The notes: generated from the letters alone by a model not told the origin. Counted from the first letter of the stretch, positions 1 through 10,100 are shown. The stretch: 64,000 nucleotides of DNA from Flavobacterium sp. NRK F7 (GCF_024054195.1 NZ_JAMXLB010000001.1:1605624-1669623), one strand, 5' to 3'. A program made the numbers and translations.

Positions 1-1
1 T

Positions 2-1477
2 TTTATTCTGGCAGGATGCTCTATTTCTGGTAAAAACGGAAATAAAGAAGACCACAACAAAGGCGATTTAGATTATTGGCTTTGGAAAATGGACGAAAAA
101 GGGAACCTCGATTGGCAGAAAAGCTTTGGAGGTAACCAAGTCGATTTGTTGCAAAGTATTGCCATTACTAGCGATGGTGGTTTTATATTAGGAGGTACTT
201 CTTCTTCTAATAAAGGCATCGATAAACGAGAAGACTGCAAAGGTCAGGAAGACTTTTGGGTGATTAAATTAAACGCTAAAGGTCAGGAATTGTGGCAAAA
301 AACCATTGGCGGTAGTGGTATGGAAAAACTATTGAGTATTACTCAGACTAAAGACGGGGGCTACATTTTAGGAGGTACTTCTAGCTCAAATACTTCAGCC
401 GATTTAGAAAAGAATCCTTTTGGTAAAAGCGAAGATTCTAGAGGAAATTTAGATTTTTGGATTGTAAAACTAAAAGCCGATGGTAGCATGCAATGGCAAA
501 AAACCATTGGTGGTCAATATGTAGACGAATTAAAAAGTATTTCTCAAACCAAAGACGGTGGTTATATTTTAGGTGGTTATTCCAATTCCCCTGCTTCTGG
601 AGATAAAACAGAAGCGAATTTTGGTTTAGGCGATTATTGGATAGTCAAATTAGATGAAGCGGGAACTATCGAATGGCAACGCACTTTAGGTGGTGATAAA
701 GACGATAACTTATTCGCTTTATCGCAAACTAAAGATGGTGGTTTTATCGTGGGTGGAAATTCCAATTCGGGTGCTACGAATTCCAAATCAAAATCCAGTC
801 AAAATGGAAGTGATTTTTGGGTCTTAAAATTGGATGAGAAAGGTGCAATCGATTGGCAAGAAACCTATAACTATGGTAAAATTGATGTGCTTACCTCTAT
901 TGTAGAAAACAAAGACGGTAGTTATTTAATTGGTGGTTATGCGCAAAGTGAAGCCTCCCTCAATTCCTCCAAAGGAGGGAAGCTAAAAAGCTCAGATAAA
1001 GAAGGGATTAACGATTATATCGCTTTAAAAATCAATGTGAAAGGAGAAGAGATTTGGAGTCAAACGGTAGGTAGTAAAGGGGATGAAGTATTGAAGAAAC
1101 TCCTAGAAACTAGAGATGGTGGCTATCTTTTAGCAGGAACTTCCAAAGGAAGCGCTTCAAGAGATAAAAAATCAGCCAAAGGAGGCAGTGACTTTTGGGT
1201 AGTAAAACTACGCGATAAAGAAAAAGAAGAAGAACTAAAAATCAAGGTAGAGGCAATGCCAAATCCAGCGATTAGTTTTACCAATATTATCGTAAACTTT
1301 GAATACGAAACAGGAACAGCTACCGTATACGACTTAAACGGAAGAAGCTTACAAACCCAAACGTTACAAGGCGACCGTACGATTCCTATTGAAGTAAGTA
1401 ACCTACCACAAGGGATTTACTTGGTTGAAATAAAAACCAATACCGAAAAAGGAAGCGTAAAAGTGATTAAAAAATAA
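2..1477 (+). CDS. T9SS-sorted repeat protein, 5' end outside the window
   Basis: The frame is open to the left window edge, so only the C-terminal part is seen; the ATG at 89 is internal. About six repeats of roughly 60-80 residues carry a motif like DFWVVKLxxxGxxxWQxxxGG followed by a DGGYxLGG strand, as in secreted propeller-like repeat proteins of Bacteroidetes. The last 75 residues, starting near VEAMPNPA and ending GSVKVIKK, match a type A sorting domain of the type IX secretion system, so the protein is expected to cross the outer membrane and be released or anchored on the surface. It ends 12 nt before the next gene, which suggests cotranscription with the RHS genes. Ligand or function is unknown. 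Confidence 0.85.
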   Translation, partial: FILAGCSISGKNGNKEDHNKGDLDYWLWKMDEKGNLDWQKSFGGNQVDLLQSIAITSDGGFILGGTSSSNKGIDKREDCKGQEDFWVIKLNAKGQELWQKTIGGSGMEKLLSITQTKDGGYILGGTSSSNTSADLEKNPFGKSEDSRGNLDFWIVKLKADGSMQWQKTIGGQYVDELKSISQTKDGGYILGGYSNSPASGDKTEANFGLGDYWIVKLDEAGTIEWQRTLGGDKDDNLFALSQTKDGGFIVGGNSNSGATNSKSKSSQNGSDFWVLKLDEKGAIDWQETYNYGKIDVLTSIVENKDGSYLIGGYAQSEASLNSSKGGKLKSSDKEGINDYIALKINVKGEEIWSQTVGSKGDEVLKKLLETRDGGYLLAGTSKGSASRDKKSAKGGSDFWVVKLRDKEKEEELKIKVEAMPNPAISFTNIIVNFEYETGTATVYDLNGRSLQTQTLQGDRTIPIEVSNLPQGIYLVEIKTNTEKGSVKVIKK

Positions 1478-1489
1478 GACTACATTACC

Positions 1490-4400
1490 ATGAAATATAT
1501 CAAAACCATAAAAACAATAGGACTATTGCTATGCACTTGCTTTGCATTTGCACAAGATGTACCGCAAGTAGTTTCACCTACACCAGAAGTCTCCCAATTA
1601 ACCAAATTTATTGATACACCCGTTAATTATTCTAACGGATTGCCTTCGATAAGTATTCCTATTTATACCATTGTACAAGATGGAGTGAGTATTCCTATTA
1701 GTTTAGATTATCATGCCAGAGGAATTAAAGTAGATGAAGTGGCTTCAAATGTAGGATTAGGCTGGGCGCTTAATGGAGTAGGAATTATTTCTCGACAAGT
1801 GAGAGGCATACCTGATGAAAATGGCCTTTTAGGAGCTGAAGGCAACCTTTTAAATGGTGCTTTTGACAGTAGAGATACTAGATTGCAAATTTTTACAGCT
1901 CAAGCTGTTGGTGATAATAACTTCGACTATTATACACCAGATCAGTTTTTTTACTCTTTTCCAGGAGGAAGTGGTAAATTTATGTTCGACTATGTAGATA
2001 AAAAACCTGTTATTCAAAATCAAAGTAAGGGAATAAAATTAGAGTCCACTTTAGTTGGGAATTTTAAGATTACTGATAATAAAGGCAACAAGTACATTTT
2101 TGGAGCAGAAAATAAATTTTCTAAAGAAGCAGCCCTACAAAACTTTATTGCCAAGTTCGATCAAGGTTTGTCTATAGAAATAAATAATGGTAATGGTACA
2201 GATGATATTAGTGGTTGGTATTTAACCGATATTGAAACGGCTAATAAATCAGTAATACAATTCAAATATGTTCAAAATAGTGCAATCTATTATAAAAGAA
2301 ATTACGATAATAAAGAACAAGATGGTATTATTAGGTCTTACTTTTCTAAAACAAGAGCGGATGAAAATGCGATAGAACAAATCATTTTTGAAAAAGGAAA
2401 AATCGTTTTTGAATATAGTACCGATCCAAATGCAAGAGAGGATATTGACTATGGTAGAAAATTAGAATGGATTATTGTATATAATAATAAAAATAAGATA
2501 ATCAAAAAGATGAAATTAAATTATTTTTATTCCAATAATACAGCCTCACAAAATATATTACCTTATTTGTATAATGCCGATCCTCACGCTAGAAAAAGAT
2601 TGTTTTTAGCAAGTGTGGAAGAAGTGAATCTTCTGGATGCCAATGATACAAATACCTATACTTTTGAGTATGATTTGAGTAGTCCAATGCCTAATAGACA
2701 TTCCAACTCAAAAGACATTTGGGGGTATTACAATGGATCTAATAACAATCTTTTTATTCTTCCTTTAGAATCAGGTACAGGTGATAGAAGAGTTAACCCT
2801 AGTCTTTGCGGAATAGGTTTGTTAAATAAAATTACATATCCTACAGGTGGTTATACTAAATATACTTATGAAGATAACGTAGTAAATAGAACCAATAAAA
2901 TTGACGAAGTAATTTTAGCTGGAGGTTATCCCAATCCTACAAAAGATACTGTTGTAGGACTTTCTAATTTGGAGAGCGCTGCCTATTACGATGGTACCAA
3001 GTACATAAAACCATTTACCATTGGAGAAAATGCTTTGGATTTTAAATATACCATGTGGTTTACAGATAATGCCGCTTGTCAGAATGGAACCGAAATGGAT
3101 TGTAAATTTAGAGTTTGGATTAAATCGGTTAGTCGTCAGTTGAATGTTTCCATCTTTTTATCTCCTGGAAGTAATAAAAGTATTACCACTTCTTTACCTG
3201 CGGGGGATTATTATATGCGTGTTGATCCACAGATGGCCAATTATGATCCCACGGATATGGATAATGGTTTCAATTTGATATTCCAATGGAGTGAAGAAAT
3301 TCAAATGGTTGAAAACAGTAGCAATGCTTTTTTTGCAGGTGGAAAACGAATTAAGAAGATTGAAAAGTATACCGATACCAATGTTTTGGCTTTTCGAAAG
3401 GAATATGAATACAAAACAGATGATGGTAAACTTTCAGGACATTTAAACGGTTTACCTGATTTTTATGCAATAAAAAAGAAAGTGGATTTAAACGGTACAA
3501 CTGCTTATATTACTGAGCGTTATGGTTCGGGTCATGGTAGTCCAATTAGTGCTTTTCAAGGGAATTCTGTTGTATACAATCAGGTAACAGAATATACAGG
3601 TACTAAAACAGATAATATTGGCAAGTCTATCTATACGTTTACCGATTTAGAAGACACAGGCGATTATTGGATTTTCCCTTATAACATACCTACAGATAAC
3701 GAGTGGCTTAGAGGGCTTTTATTAAAAGAAAGACATTACAGTTTTGTAAACCAACAATACCAAATCAAAAGGCAAATTGAAAATCGATATACTTATGGTT
3801 TTAGAGATTCGGAATACAATACAGACGCACCTCCAGGAAGTGATTTAGCGCAAATGGGTGAAGCCGATTATACTGGTTTTCCTCCAGTGTATACGATACC
3901 AATGAGTTATAATATTACAGATAGCAAGTATAGGTATAGAAAAGACAATGGGTTTTATAGAATCCCTTACTTTGTTGCTGTTCGGTCTTATGTGGATGAA
4001 CCTAATCTTAATGTGGATAAATATTGGACAGATGAAACCTTTCCGCCAGCTAATTCGGATTTAGTTACCTATGATGGTTATGATTATTATCTATATTACA
4101 AAACCTTCTTTATGACAGGCGGTTTTGTTGGTATTGGAAAAACAACTACAACCGATTATTTTGATACGGGTAATGTAGTTACGGAGACTGAATACAAGTA
4201 TGATAACGATGCACACCAACAAGTAACCGAACAAGTAACAACACATGCTTCTAATACTACTTTAAGAACGACTTATGAGTACGCAGAAGACACTAACAAT
4301 CAGTTGCTTATCGATAAACATATGACAGGTATTCCTCTACTGACCAAGACCTATAAAAACGGATTGAAAGTAGGTTTACAAGAGACTACCTTTAAAGATT

Positions 4401-4873
4401 GGGGAGATGGTTTAGTGGCTCCAGAATTCATAAAAGTTGGAAAAGGAACCAATATCCTAGAAACTCGAGTAAAATATAACTTAGTAGATTCCACTAATGG
4501 TAATCCCATAGAGGTGCAACAAGAAGATGGTATACCGATTACTTATATTTGGGGTTATAATAAAACCCAACCCATTGCCAAAATAGAAAATGCTACGTAC
4601 GCACAAGTACAACCCTATGAAGCGAATTTACAAACGCTATCTAATGGTACTAATGAAACAAATTTAAACACCGCTTTAGATAATTTAAGAACGGCTTTAC
4701 CTAATGCTATGGTAACCACCTATACCTATAAACCCTCTATAGGAATAAGTACAATTACCGATCCTAAAGGAAATCGTATTAAATATTTTTACGATGCCTT
4801 TAACCGATTGAAATATGTCGAAGATAAAAATGGTAACAAACTGAGTGAAAACGAATATCATTATAAAGACTAA
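1490..4873 (+). CDS. Secreted RHS/YD-repeat shell protein (N-terminal half)
   Basis: This 1127-residue protein begins with a signal peptide ending near FAFAQ. The body is beta-rich, with an early VGLGWALNGVGIISRQVRG stretch like the SpvB/TcB-type front part of RHS shells. YD-like repeats occur towards the C-terminus (FYDAFNRLKYVEDKNGNKL). It lacks the RHS core motif and a toxin tip, which are found in the next gene 11 nt downstream. In Flavobacteriia such neighbours commonly form a split RHS system, and the inference is that this half makes part of the cocoon around the toxin. No T9SS sorting domain is visible. Confidence 0.8.
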   Translation: MKYIKTIKTIGLLLCTCFAFAQDVPQVVSPTPEVSQLTKFIDTPVNYSNGLPSISIPIYTIVQDGVSIPISLDYHARGIKVDEVASNVGLGWALNGVGIISRQVRGIPDENGLLGAEGNLLNGAFDSRDTRLQIFTAQAVGDNNFDYYTPDQFFYSFPGGSGKFMFDYVDKKPVIQNQSKGIKLESTLVGNFKITDNKGNKYIFGAENKFSKEAALQNFIAKFDQGLSIEINNGNGTDDISGWYLTDIETANKSVIQFKYVQNSAIYYKRNYDNKEQDGIIRSYFSKTRADENAIEQIIFEKGKIVFEYSTDPNAREDIDYGRKLEWIIVYNNKNKIIKKMKLNYFYSNNTASQNILPYLYNADPHARKRLFLASVEEVNLLDANDTNTYTFEYDLSSPMPNRHSNSKDIWGYYNGSNNNLFILPLESGTGDRRVNPSLCGIGLLNKITYPTGGYTKYTYEDNVVNRTNKIDEVILAGGYPNPTKDTVVGLSNLESAAYYDGTKYIKPFTIGENALDFKYTMWFTDNAACQNGTEMDCKFRVWIKSVSRQLNVSIFLSPGSNKSITTSLPAGDYYMRVDPQMANYDPTDMDNGFNLIFQWSEEIQMVENSSNAFFAGGKRIKKIEKYTDTNVLAFRKEYEYKTDDGKLSGHLNGLPDFYAIKKKVDLNGTTAYITERYGSGHGSPISAFQGNSVVYNQVTEYTGTKTDNIGKSIYTFTDLEDTGDYWIFPYNIPTDNEWLRGLLLKERHYSFVNQQYQIKRQIENRYTYGFRDSEYNTDAPPGSDLAQMGEADYTGFPPVYTIPMSYNITDSKYRYRKDNGFYRIPYFVAVRSYVDEPNLNVDKYWTDETFPPANSDLVTYDGYDYYLYYKTFFMTGGFVGIGKTTTTDYFDTGNVVTETEYKYDNDAHQQVTEQVTTHASNTTLRTTYEYAEDTNNQLLIDKHMTGIPLLTKTYKNGLKVGLQETTFKDWGDGLVAPEFIKVGKGTNILETRVKYNLVDSTNGNPIEVQQEDGIPITYIWGYNKTQPIAKIENATYAQVQPYEANLQTLSNGTNETNLNTALDNLRTALPNAMVTTYTYKPSIGISTITDPKGNRIKYFYDAFNRLKYVEDKNGNKLSENEYHYKD

Positions 4874-4884
4874 AGCAAAATCAA

Positions 4885-7800
4885 ATGAAGAAATTATTAT
4901 TTATAATAGCCTTAATTCCTTTTCTTGCTTTAGGTCAAGATCAGAATTATATAAAAACTACCACTTATAAAAAAGCATCTACCATAGAAACAGTAGATGT
5001 AACCAATCCTGCTGATGCTGTGGTTCAAGTAAACTATTTTGATGGATTAGGTCGTCCTATTCAACAAGTAGCGCACAAACAGTCCAACTCGAGTAAAGAC
5101 ATTATTACCCATATTGAATACGATGCTTTTGGTCGTCAAATCAAAGAGTATTTGCCTTATGCAAATGGTACAGCTTCCTTAGATTATTCGGATCCAACTA
5201 TAGTAGCTTCTGAACTGACTTCTTTTTATGGTTCTTATAATGGAGGAACTACCAACCCTTTTAGCGAGAAACAGTTAGAGCCCTCACCTTTAGGTCGTGT
5301 GCTGAAACAAGCTGCTCCTGGAAATGATTGGGCAATGGGAGAAGGCAAAGAAATTAAATTTGATTACCAAACCAATACCAGTGCTGATGCTGTGAAATTC
5401 TTTACAGCTACCTCAAGTTGGAATGGTGAGGAGAGTAATAAAATTTACAATCCGGTATTGAATAATTTAGGTGTTTATGCAGACAATGAATTGTATAAAA
5501 CCATCACCAAAGATGAAAATCATAGTGGAACGACTAAAAACCATACGACTGAAGAATTTAAAAACAAAGAAGGTCAAGTGGTTTTAAAACGAACCTATAA
5601 TAATAGTGAAGCCTACGATACCTATTATGTATACGATCAATTTGGTAATCTTACGTACGTCATTCCACCATTAGCGGAAGGAGCTAGTGATCAAAGCACT
5701 TTGGATAATTTGGGATACCAATACAAATACGATTACCGCAACCGTTTGGTAGAAAAGAAACTACCAGGCAAACAATGGGAATATATCGTATATGACAAAT
5801 TAGACAGACCTGTTGCTACGGGACCAGCTTTTACACCTTATGGTGGTAACACTGTGGGTTGGATGATAACTGAGTACGATGTATTGGGTAGAGTAACGCA
5901 AACGGGTTGGAAACAAGTAGCCGTTTCAGCTACCGATAGAGCCAGTTTTCAAAATAGTATCAATTCAGGAGGTACTCCTTTTGCATTGAGTGTCAATGAC
6001 GTTTTGACCAAAAATTATTATGATACGTATACCTATTCAGGAGCGCCTAATCCAATTCCTTCACAAGTAGAAGGACAAAATACGATTACCAATGTAAAAG
6101 GATTACCAACAGGCTCTTGGACAAAAGTATTGGATGTGAATAACCCCAATGCTTCTGAAACTAGCTATACGTTATACGATGAATATTACAGACCTGTACG
6201 CACTTATGCTAGCAACCATTTAGGTGGTTTTACACAAGTAGATAGCAAACTGGATTGGGCAGGAAAAACGGAATACACAATAACAACCCACAAGTACGAT
6301 ACCAATGCTGCAGCACTTACGGTAAGAGATAATTTCTTTTATACGGCTCAAGATCTTTTGGACTTGCATACCCAACAAATTAATGGTGGGAGTGCACAAT
6401 TAATTGCTAAAAACACCTATGATGAGCTTGGGCAATTAACGAGTAAAAATGTAGGTGGTACTGGAACTACTGGACTTCAAACGATTGATTATACCTATAA
6501 CATAAGAGGTTGGTTGAAAAGTATCAACGATGTAACTACCGTTGGCACTGGAAGCGATTTATTTGCTTTTAAAATCAATTATAATGATTATCAGTCTTTA
6601 GGAACACATGATTTTCAATCAGAAGCACTTTATAATGGTAATATTTCAGGTACCTATTGGAAAAGTAAATTTGGTTCCCTCAAAAAATACAATTATAGCT
6701 ATGATGATTTGAATCGCTTAACAGAAGCAAGTTATTTAACGCCTAATTTAACTACTAATAATGGGAAGGCTTACAATGAAAGTTTGTCATATGATAAAAA
6801 TGGAAACATTCAAACTTTAGAGCGAAATGGAGGCATTACAGGTGGATTGCCCAATCCAATTGATGAATTGGTTTATACCTATGATACTAATAACAAAAAT
6901 TTATTAGTTAAAGTATCAGATGCAACCACCTCGCCACAAGGATTTAAGGATGGAGCAAATAATAATACTGAATATGGTTATGATGCCAATGGTAATATGA
7001 CCCGTGATGATAATAAAGGCATTACCAATATTTTATATAACCATTTAAATTTACCAACAGAAATTGTTTTTGGAACCAATAAAATTGAATATCTTTACAA
7101 TGCTACAGGACAAAAAGTAGTTAAAAAAGTGACAGAAAATACAATAGTAACAACTACTACTTATTTAGCAGGAGGTTTTCAATATGAAAACAGTGTTTTA
7201 CAATTCTTTCCCCATGCAGAAGGATATGTGAAAAAAGAGAGTAGTAGTTACAAATATGTGTTTAATTATACAGATCATTTAGGCAATATACGATTAAGCT
7301 ATAAAGATGCAGATAGTAACGGTACCATTGATATTGATGAAATTGTAGAAGAGAATGAATATTACCCTTTTGGATTAAAACATAATACTTATACTTCTAC
7401 GAATGCATACCAGTATCGCTATAACTCCAAAGAATATCAGGATGAACTTTCTTTAAACTTATATGACTACGGTTTTAGAAACTATGACCAAACTCTTGGA
7501 CGTTGGATGAATATAGACCCGCTGGCAGAGAAATCAAGAAGATGGTCTCCGTACAATTACTGTATTAACAACCCACTACGTTATATTGACCCTGATGGTA
7601 GAGAAATTGTAAATATTGAAGGGGGTGTAAGATTTACAGGTAGAGATGCACAAATCGCTTTTGGAGCATTAAAGGAACAAATTCAAGAAACAGGTGGTAT
7701 AAAAGGATTTCATTTTGTAGAAGAATCAAAAACACCAAACATATATAAGCATACATTAAATGCTTTTAGAAATGGGAAACCAGATATATTGCATTATGAT

Positions 7801-8253
7801 GCTGATATGTCACGAAGAATAAAAAGAAGATATGAAGCAACAAAGTCACTTCCAATTAAGTCTGGATTTCAAAGAGATGAATATCCTTATGCGTCAACAT
7901 TTGAAGGTGGTAAAGGAGCAGATGTTACCTATGTTCCTTCAGCAGAAAATAGATCTCAAGGTGGGAGTTTAGGAATTTTGTATAAAAGTTTGAATTTAAA
8001 GACTGGTGATGCTTTTATGGTTATTCCTGTGCCAAAAGATAAAGAACCTGACAATGTTATTCCAGATCCAGTTCCAGTACCAGCACCTTTTAGAAATCCA
8101 TTACCAGAACCTGAAAAAATATCTCCTTTAATTACACCAAGAGGGGTTGCTACAGCTGCGGGTACAGTTGTTGCTGGTTATGTGATATATAAGGTGATAG
8201 TAGCATTGGCAAGTTGGGAGTGTTTAGGTTGTGGTGTATTAATTACGCCTTAA
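4885..8253 (+). CDS. RHS-core polymorphic toxin with C-terminal NucA/NucB-type DNase domain
   Basis: The 1122-residue protein has a signal peptide (MKKLLFIIALIPFLALGQ), then a DUF6443-like segment (YFDGLGRPIQQVAHK), YD repeats, and an RHS-associated core near residues 800-905 (DHLGNIRLSY, YYPFGLKH, RYNSKEYQDELSLNLYDYG, RWMNIDPLAEKSRRWSPYNY, DPDGREI). After the core the sequence changes to a variable tip. Residues about 970-1030 contain SRRIKRR, GFQRDEYPYASTFEGGKGA, VTYVPSAENRSQGG, which is the signature of the NucA/NucB deoxyribonuclease family of Bacillus, including the D-E-W/Y-P and EGG elements. A proline-rich linker and a hydrophobic segment (near 1085-1110) follow. The next gene resembles the NucA inhibitor ComJ. 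DNA-degrading toxin activity is therefore a strong inference; target and export route are not known. Confidence 0.9.
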   Translation: MKKLLFIIALIPFLALGQDQNYIKTTTYKKASTIETVDVTNPADAVVQVNYFDGLGRPIQQVAHKQSNSSKDIITHIEYDAFGRQIKEYLPYANGTASLDYSDPTIVASELTSFYGSYNGGTTNPFSEKQLEPSPLGRVLKQAAPGNDWAMGEGKEIKFDYQTNTSADAVKFFTATSSWNGEESNKIYNPVLNNLGVYADNELYKTITKDENHSGTTKNHTTEEFKNKEGQVVLKRTYNNSEAYDTYYVYDQFGNLTYVIPPLAEGASDQSTLDNLGYQYKYDYRNRLVEKKLPGKQWEYIVYDKLDRPVATGPAFTPYGGNTVGWMITEYDVLGRVTQTGWKQVAVSATDRASFQNSINSGGTPFALSVNDVLTKNYYDTYTYSGAPNPIPSQVEGQNTITNVKGLPTGSWTKVLDVNNPNASETSYTLYDEYYRPVRTYASNHLGGFTQVDSKLDWAGKTEYTITTHKYDTNAAALTVRDNFFYTAQDLLDLHTQQINGGSAQLIAKNTYDELGQLTSKNVGGTGTTGLQTIDYTYNIRGWLKSINDVTTVGTGSDLFAFKINYNDYQSLGTHDFQSEALYNGNISGTYWKSKFGSLKKYNYSYDDLNRLTEASYLTPNLTTNNGKAYNESLSYDKNGNIQTLERNGGITGGLPNPIDELVYTYDTNNKNLLVKVSDATTSPQGFKDGANNNTEYGYDANGNMTRDDNKGITNILYNHLNLPTEIVFGTNKIEYLYNATGQKVVKKVTENTIVTTTTYLAGGFQYENSVLQFFPHAEGYVKKESSSYKYVFNYTDHLGNIRLSYKDADSNGTIDIDEIVEENEYYPFGLKHNTYTSTNAYQYRYNSKEYQDELSLNLYDYGFRNYDQTLGRWMNIDPLAEKSRRWSPYNYCINNPLRYIDPDGREIVNIEGGVRFTGRDAQIAFGALKEQIQETGGIKGFHFVEESKTPNIYKHTLNAFRNGKPDILHYDADMSRRIKRRYEATKSLPIKSGFQRDEYPYASTFEGGKGADVTYVPSAENRSQGGSLGILYKSLNLKTGDAFMVIPVPKDKEPDNVIPDPVPVPAPFRNPLPEPEKISPLITPRGVATAAGTVVAGYVIYKVIVALASWECLGCGVLITP

Positions 8254-8263
8254 AAAAAGATTT

Positions 8264-8815
8264 ATGAGAAAATTAATTTTATTATTGTTAGCTTATATTT
8301 TATTTTCTTGTTCAATTAATAAAAATGAAAAAATGAATAAAACCCAGTTTAATTTTTATACAGAGTATAATCAATTTTACATTGAAGACAAAGGAAGTAA
8401 TGGTGATACAGGCTCAGCTGAGTTTTGGTCTGAGGAGGCAATTATAAACAGATTAGCTCTTGATGATGGTATAATTGGAGTAGGAACACAAAGCTATGGA
8501 AATATAAAAGGGGAAATAACAATATTGGATAAGCCAACAACAGACATAAACTTTGATTTATATGACCATATTGTGGAAGGAGGAATTAATATAAAATCGG
8601 GAGAACTACAAATTTTAAATTGCCCTGATAATAATTTAGAGCTTTCTATAAAAGTAGAATGCGGGAAATATAGAGTAAGGGTTTATGGTCTTAATTTTTC
8701 AAGTGTTAAAGAAACTGATTTAGCACATGATAGTGATAATGATTTTTATAAAATAGAAATCTGGAAATCAGAAGACATGCAACGAAAAGTGTTAAAACAA
8801 TGGGAAGATAATTAA
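8264..8815 (+). CDS. ComJ-like lipoprotein, probable immunity protein for the RHS nuclease
   Basis: This 183-residue protein begins 10 nt after the toxin gene. The N-terminus is a lipoprotein signal with lipobox LFSC (Cys16). The mature part has the layout of Bacillus ComJ, the inhibitor of the DNA-entry nuclease NucA: YNQFYIED, then W..EAI, then LALDDGIIGVGT, a mid-protein run of beta strands, and a final CGKYRVRVYGL strand. Together with the NucA/NucB tip of the upstream protein this makes a toxin-immunity pair likely. The lipid anchor would place the inhibitor in the periplasm or outer membrane, where it could block an incoming or self-made nuclease. The ComJ assignment rests on recalled family motifs, not a search. 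Confidence 0.75.
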   Translation: MRKLILLLLAYILFSCSINKNEKMNKTQFNFYTEYNQFYIEDKGSNGDTGSAEFWSEEAIINRLALDDGIIGVGTQSYGNIKGEITILDKPTTDINFDLYDHIVEGGINIKSGELQILNCPDNNLELSIKVECGKYRVRVYGLNFSSVKETDLAHDSDNDFYKIEIWKSEDMQRKVLKQWEDN

Positions 8816-8830
8816 ACAGTTTTAATTAGA

Positions 8831-8869
8831 AACAACAAAACCACTCTGGAAAAGAGTGGTTTTGTTGTT
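8831..8869 (+). terminator. Terminator after the RHS operon
   Basis: A near-perfect stem (AACAACAAAACCACTCT with its complement) around a short GGAA-type loop is followed by T residues. It closes the rightward operon. Confidence 0.8.
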
Positions 8870-8882
8870 TTATAGGGTTTAA

Positions 8883-9005
8883 CTATATCTTCTGTTTTTT
8901 CTTTTCTAAATACATGGCTACTACTATAATAAAAAGAAGAATACCTAAACCAATAAAGAAAGAAGTATTTAAATCATGTTTAGGTACAAGTATTTCTGTT
9001 TTCAT
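8883..9005 (-). CDS. Small single-span membrane protein
   Basis: A 40-codon reading frame runs leftward from an ATG at 9005 to TAG. It encodes a short polar N-terminus (MKTEILVPKHDLN), one strongly hydrophobic helix (FFIGLGILLFIIVVAMY) and a basic tail (LEKKKQK), so it is a plausible one-pass inner-membrane peptide with its tail in the cytoplasm. It lies 32 nt downstream of the next leftward gene and may be cotranscribed with it. The family is not recognised; a holin-like or toxin-antitoxin-associated peptide are both possible. Confidence 0.5.
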   Translation of the reverse strand: MKTEILVPKHDLNTSFFIGLGILLFIIVVAMYLEKKKQKI

Positions 9006-9037
9006 TTTTAATGCTATCATAGGAATATTGTTTGGTT

Positions 9038-9223
9038 TTATTTATAAGCTTGTTTAGCTTTATAATCTCTTATAGTCATATCAATAAAGTAAAAAAGTTT
9101 ATCTTTTACATCATCGGGCAGTTGTTGTACTTCTAGGATACGATTTAAAGTATTAGTATCTAGTGGTAATGTGTCAAATTTAGTGATGGATGGTTTGTGA
9201 GTATTTAATTGATTGATAATCAA
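9038..9223 (-). CDS. Small hypothetical protein, regulator-tail-like
   Basis: This 61-residue protein has a C-terminal helix-rich stretch (LPDDVKDKLFYFIDMTIRDYKAKQAYK) resembling the end of Xre-type regulators of Flavobacteriia. The helix-turn-helix part is absent, so it may be a remnant of a longer regulator or an independent small protein. It is followed by the small membrane peptide on the same strand and faces the IS1 transposase gene. Confidence 0.45.
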   Translation of the reverse strand: MIINQLNTHKPSITKFDTLPLDTNTLNRILEVQQLPDDVKDKLFYFIDMTIRDYKAKQAYK

Positions 9224-9250
9224 TAAGAATTAAAAAATAATTGTAAAAAA

Positions 9251-9270
9251 GATGAACTATATAGTTCATC
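9251..9270. repeat. Perfect 20-bp palindrome with flanking A/T runs
   Basis: GATGAACTATATAGTTCATC is flanked by A-run and T-run, so it could act as a two-way terminator between the divergent genes, or be linked to the end of the IS1-type element that starts next to it. Confidence 0.6.
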
Positions 9271-9277
9271 TTTTTTT

Positions 9278-10003
9278 ATGTTTAAAGTTCTTAAAATGGA
9301 AAAAATGGTAAAAAAGACAACCTTGTGTATTAGAATTAGTGATACGGGTATTTGCCCTTATTGTAACACTAAAAATTTAATTAAAAATGGTTTTACTAAA
9401 AACAACAAGCAACAGTTCTATTGTAAAAGTTGCAACAAAAGATGTATTGATTATTATAGCTATAATGCTTATAAAGGAAATACAAATGCTAAAATTATCC
9501 AATTTATAAAAGAAGGTTTGGGAATAAGAAGTATTGCAAGAGTGTTGCAAATTGCAACGACAACTATTTTAAAAAGAATAATTACTATTGCTAAAAAGAT
9601 TCAGAATCCTATTTTCTTCAAAAATAAAAGCTATGAAGTTGATGAAATGCGTTGCTATTTAAAAAGAAAAGACAAACCCATATGGATAGTGTATGCTATA
9701 GAAAGGAAAACAAAGCGAGTGGTGAGTTTTACTTTAGGAAGAAGAACCAAAAGAACCATTCAATATGTAACTAATTCATTATTACTTTCAACACCAAAAG
9801 CCATTTACACTGATGGATTAGTACATTATAAATCTTTAATAAATAAAGTAATACATAGAGTAACACGTTTTGGTACGAATCAAATTGAAAGAAATAATTT
9901 GTCTATGCGAACCCATTTAAAACGATTGCAACGCAAAACCATTTGTTTTTCTAGAAGTTACATACAGTTGCAATGTGTATTACGCATTTATTTCTGGAGT
10001 TGA
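9278..10003 (+). CDS. IS1-family transposase
   Basis: The 241-residue protein joins an InsA-like N-terminus with a CPYC...CKSCNKRC zinc finger and helix-turn-helix to an InsB-like catalytic part. Visible catalytic features are YEVDEMRCY, AIERKTKRVVSF, YTDGLVHYKS and IERNNLSMRTHLKRL. The single uninterrupted frame resembles the one-frame IS1 members of Bacteroidetes and not the frameshifted E. coli type. ATGs at 9278 and 9296 are both possible starts. Terminal inverted repeats were not identified with confidence. It sits among small phage-like genes 1 kb upstream of cas1, showing that this flank has been reshaped by mobile DNA. Confidence 0.85.
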   Translation: MFKVLKMEKMVKKTTLCIRISDTGICPYCNTKNLIKNGFTKNNKQQFYCKSCNKRCIDYYSYNAYKGNTNAKIIQFIKEGLGIRSIARVLQIATTTILKRIITIAKKIQNPIFFKNKSYEVDEMRCYLKRKDKPIWIVYAIERKTKRVVSFTLGRRTKRTIQYVTNSLLLSTPKAIYTDGLVHYKSLINKVIHRVTRFGTNQIERNNLSMRTHLKRLQRKTICFSRSYIQLQCVLRIYFWS

Positions 10004-10100
10004 GTTATTTTCTATAACTCTTATCTTGTAATTGTATAAAGTTGTGGATGTCTATATTAACTCTATAACTCTTAGTTTTATAATCTATCTATTATAAAAA

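Noticed and set aside
1490..8253. The two RHS genes as one frameshifted gene
   Set aside because: Each has its own signal peptide and start codon with an 11-nt gap, so they are separate genes.
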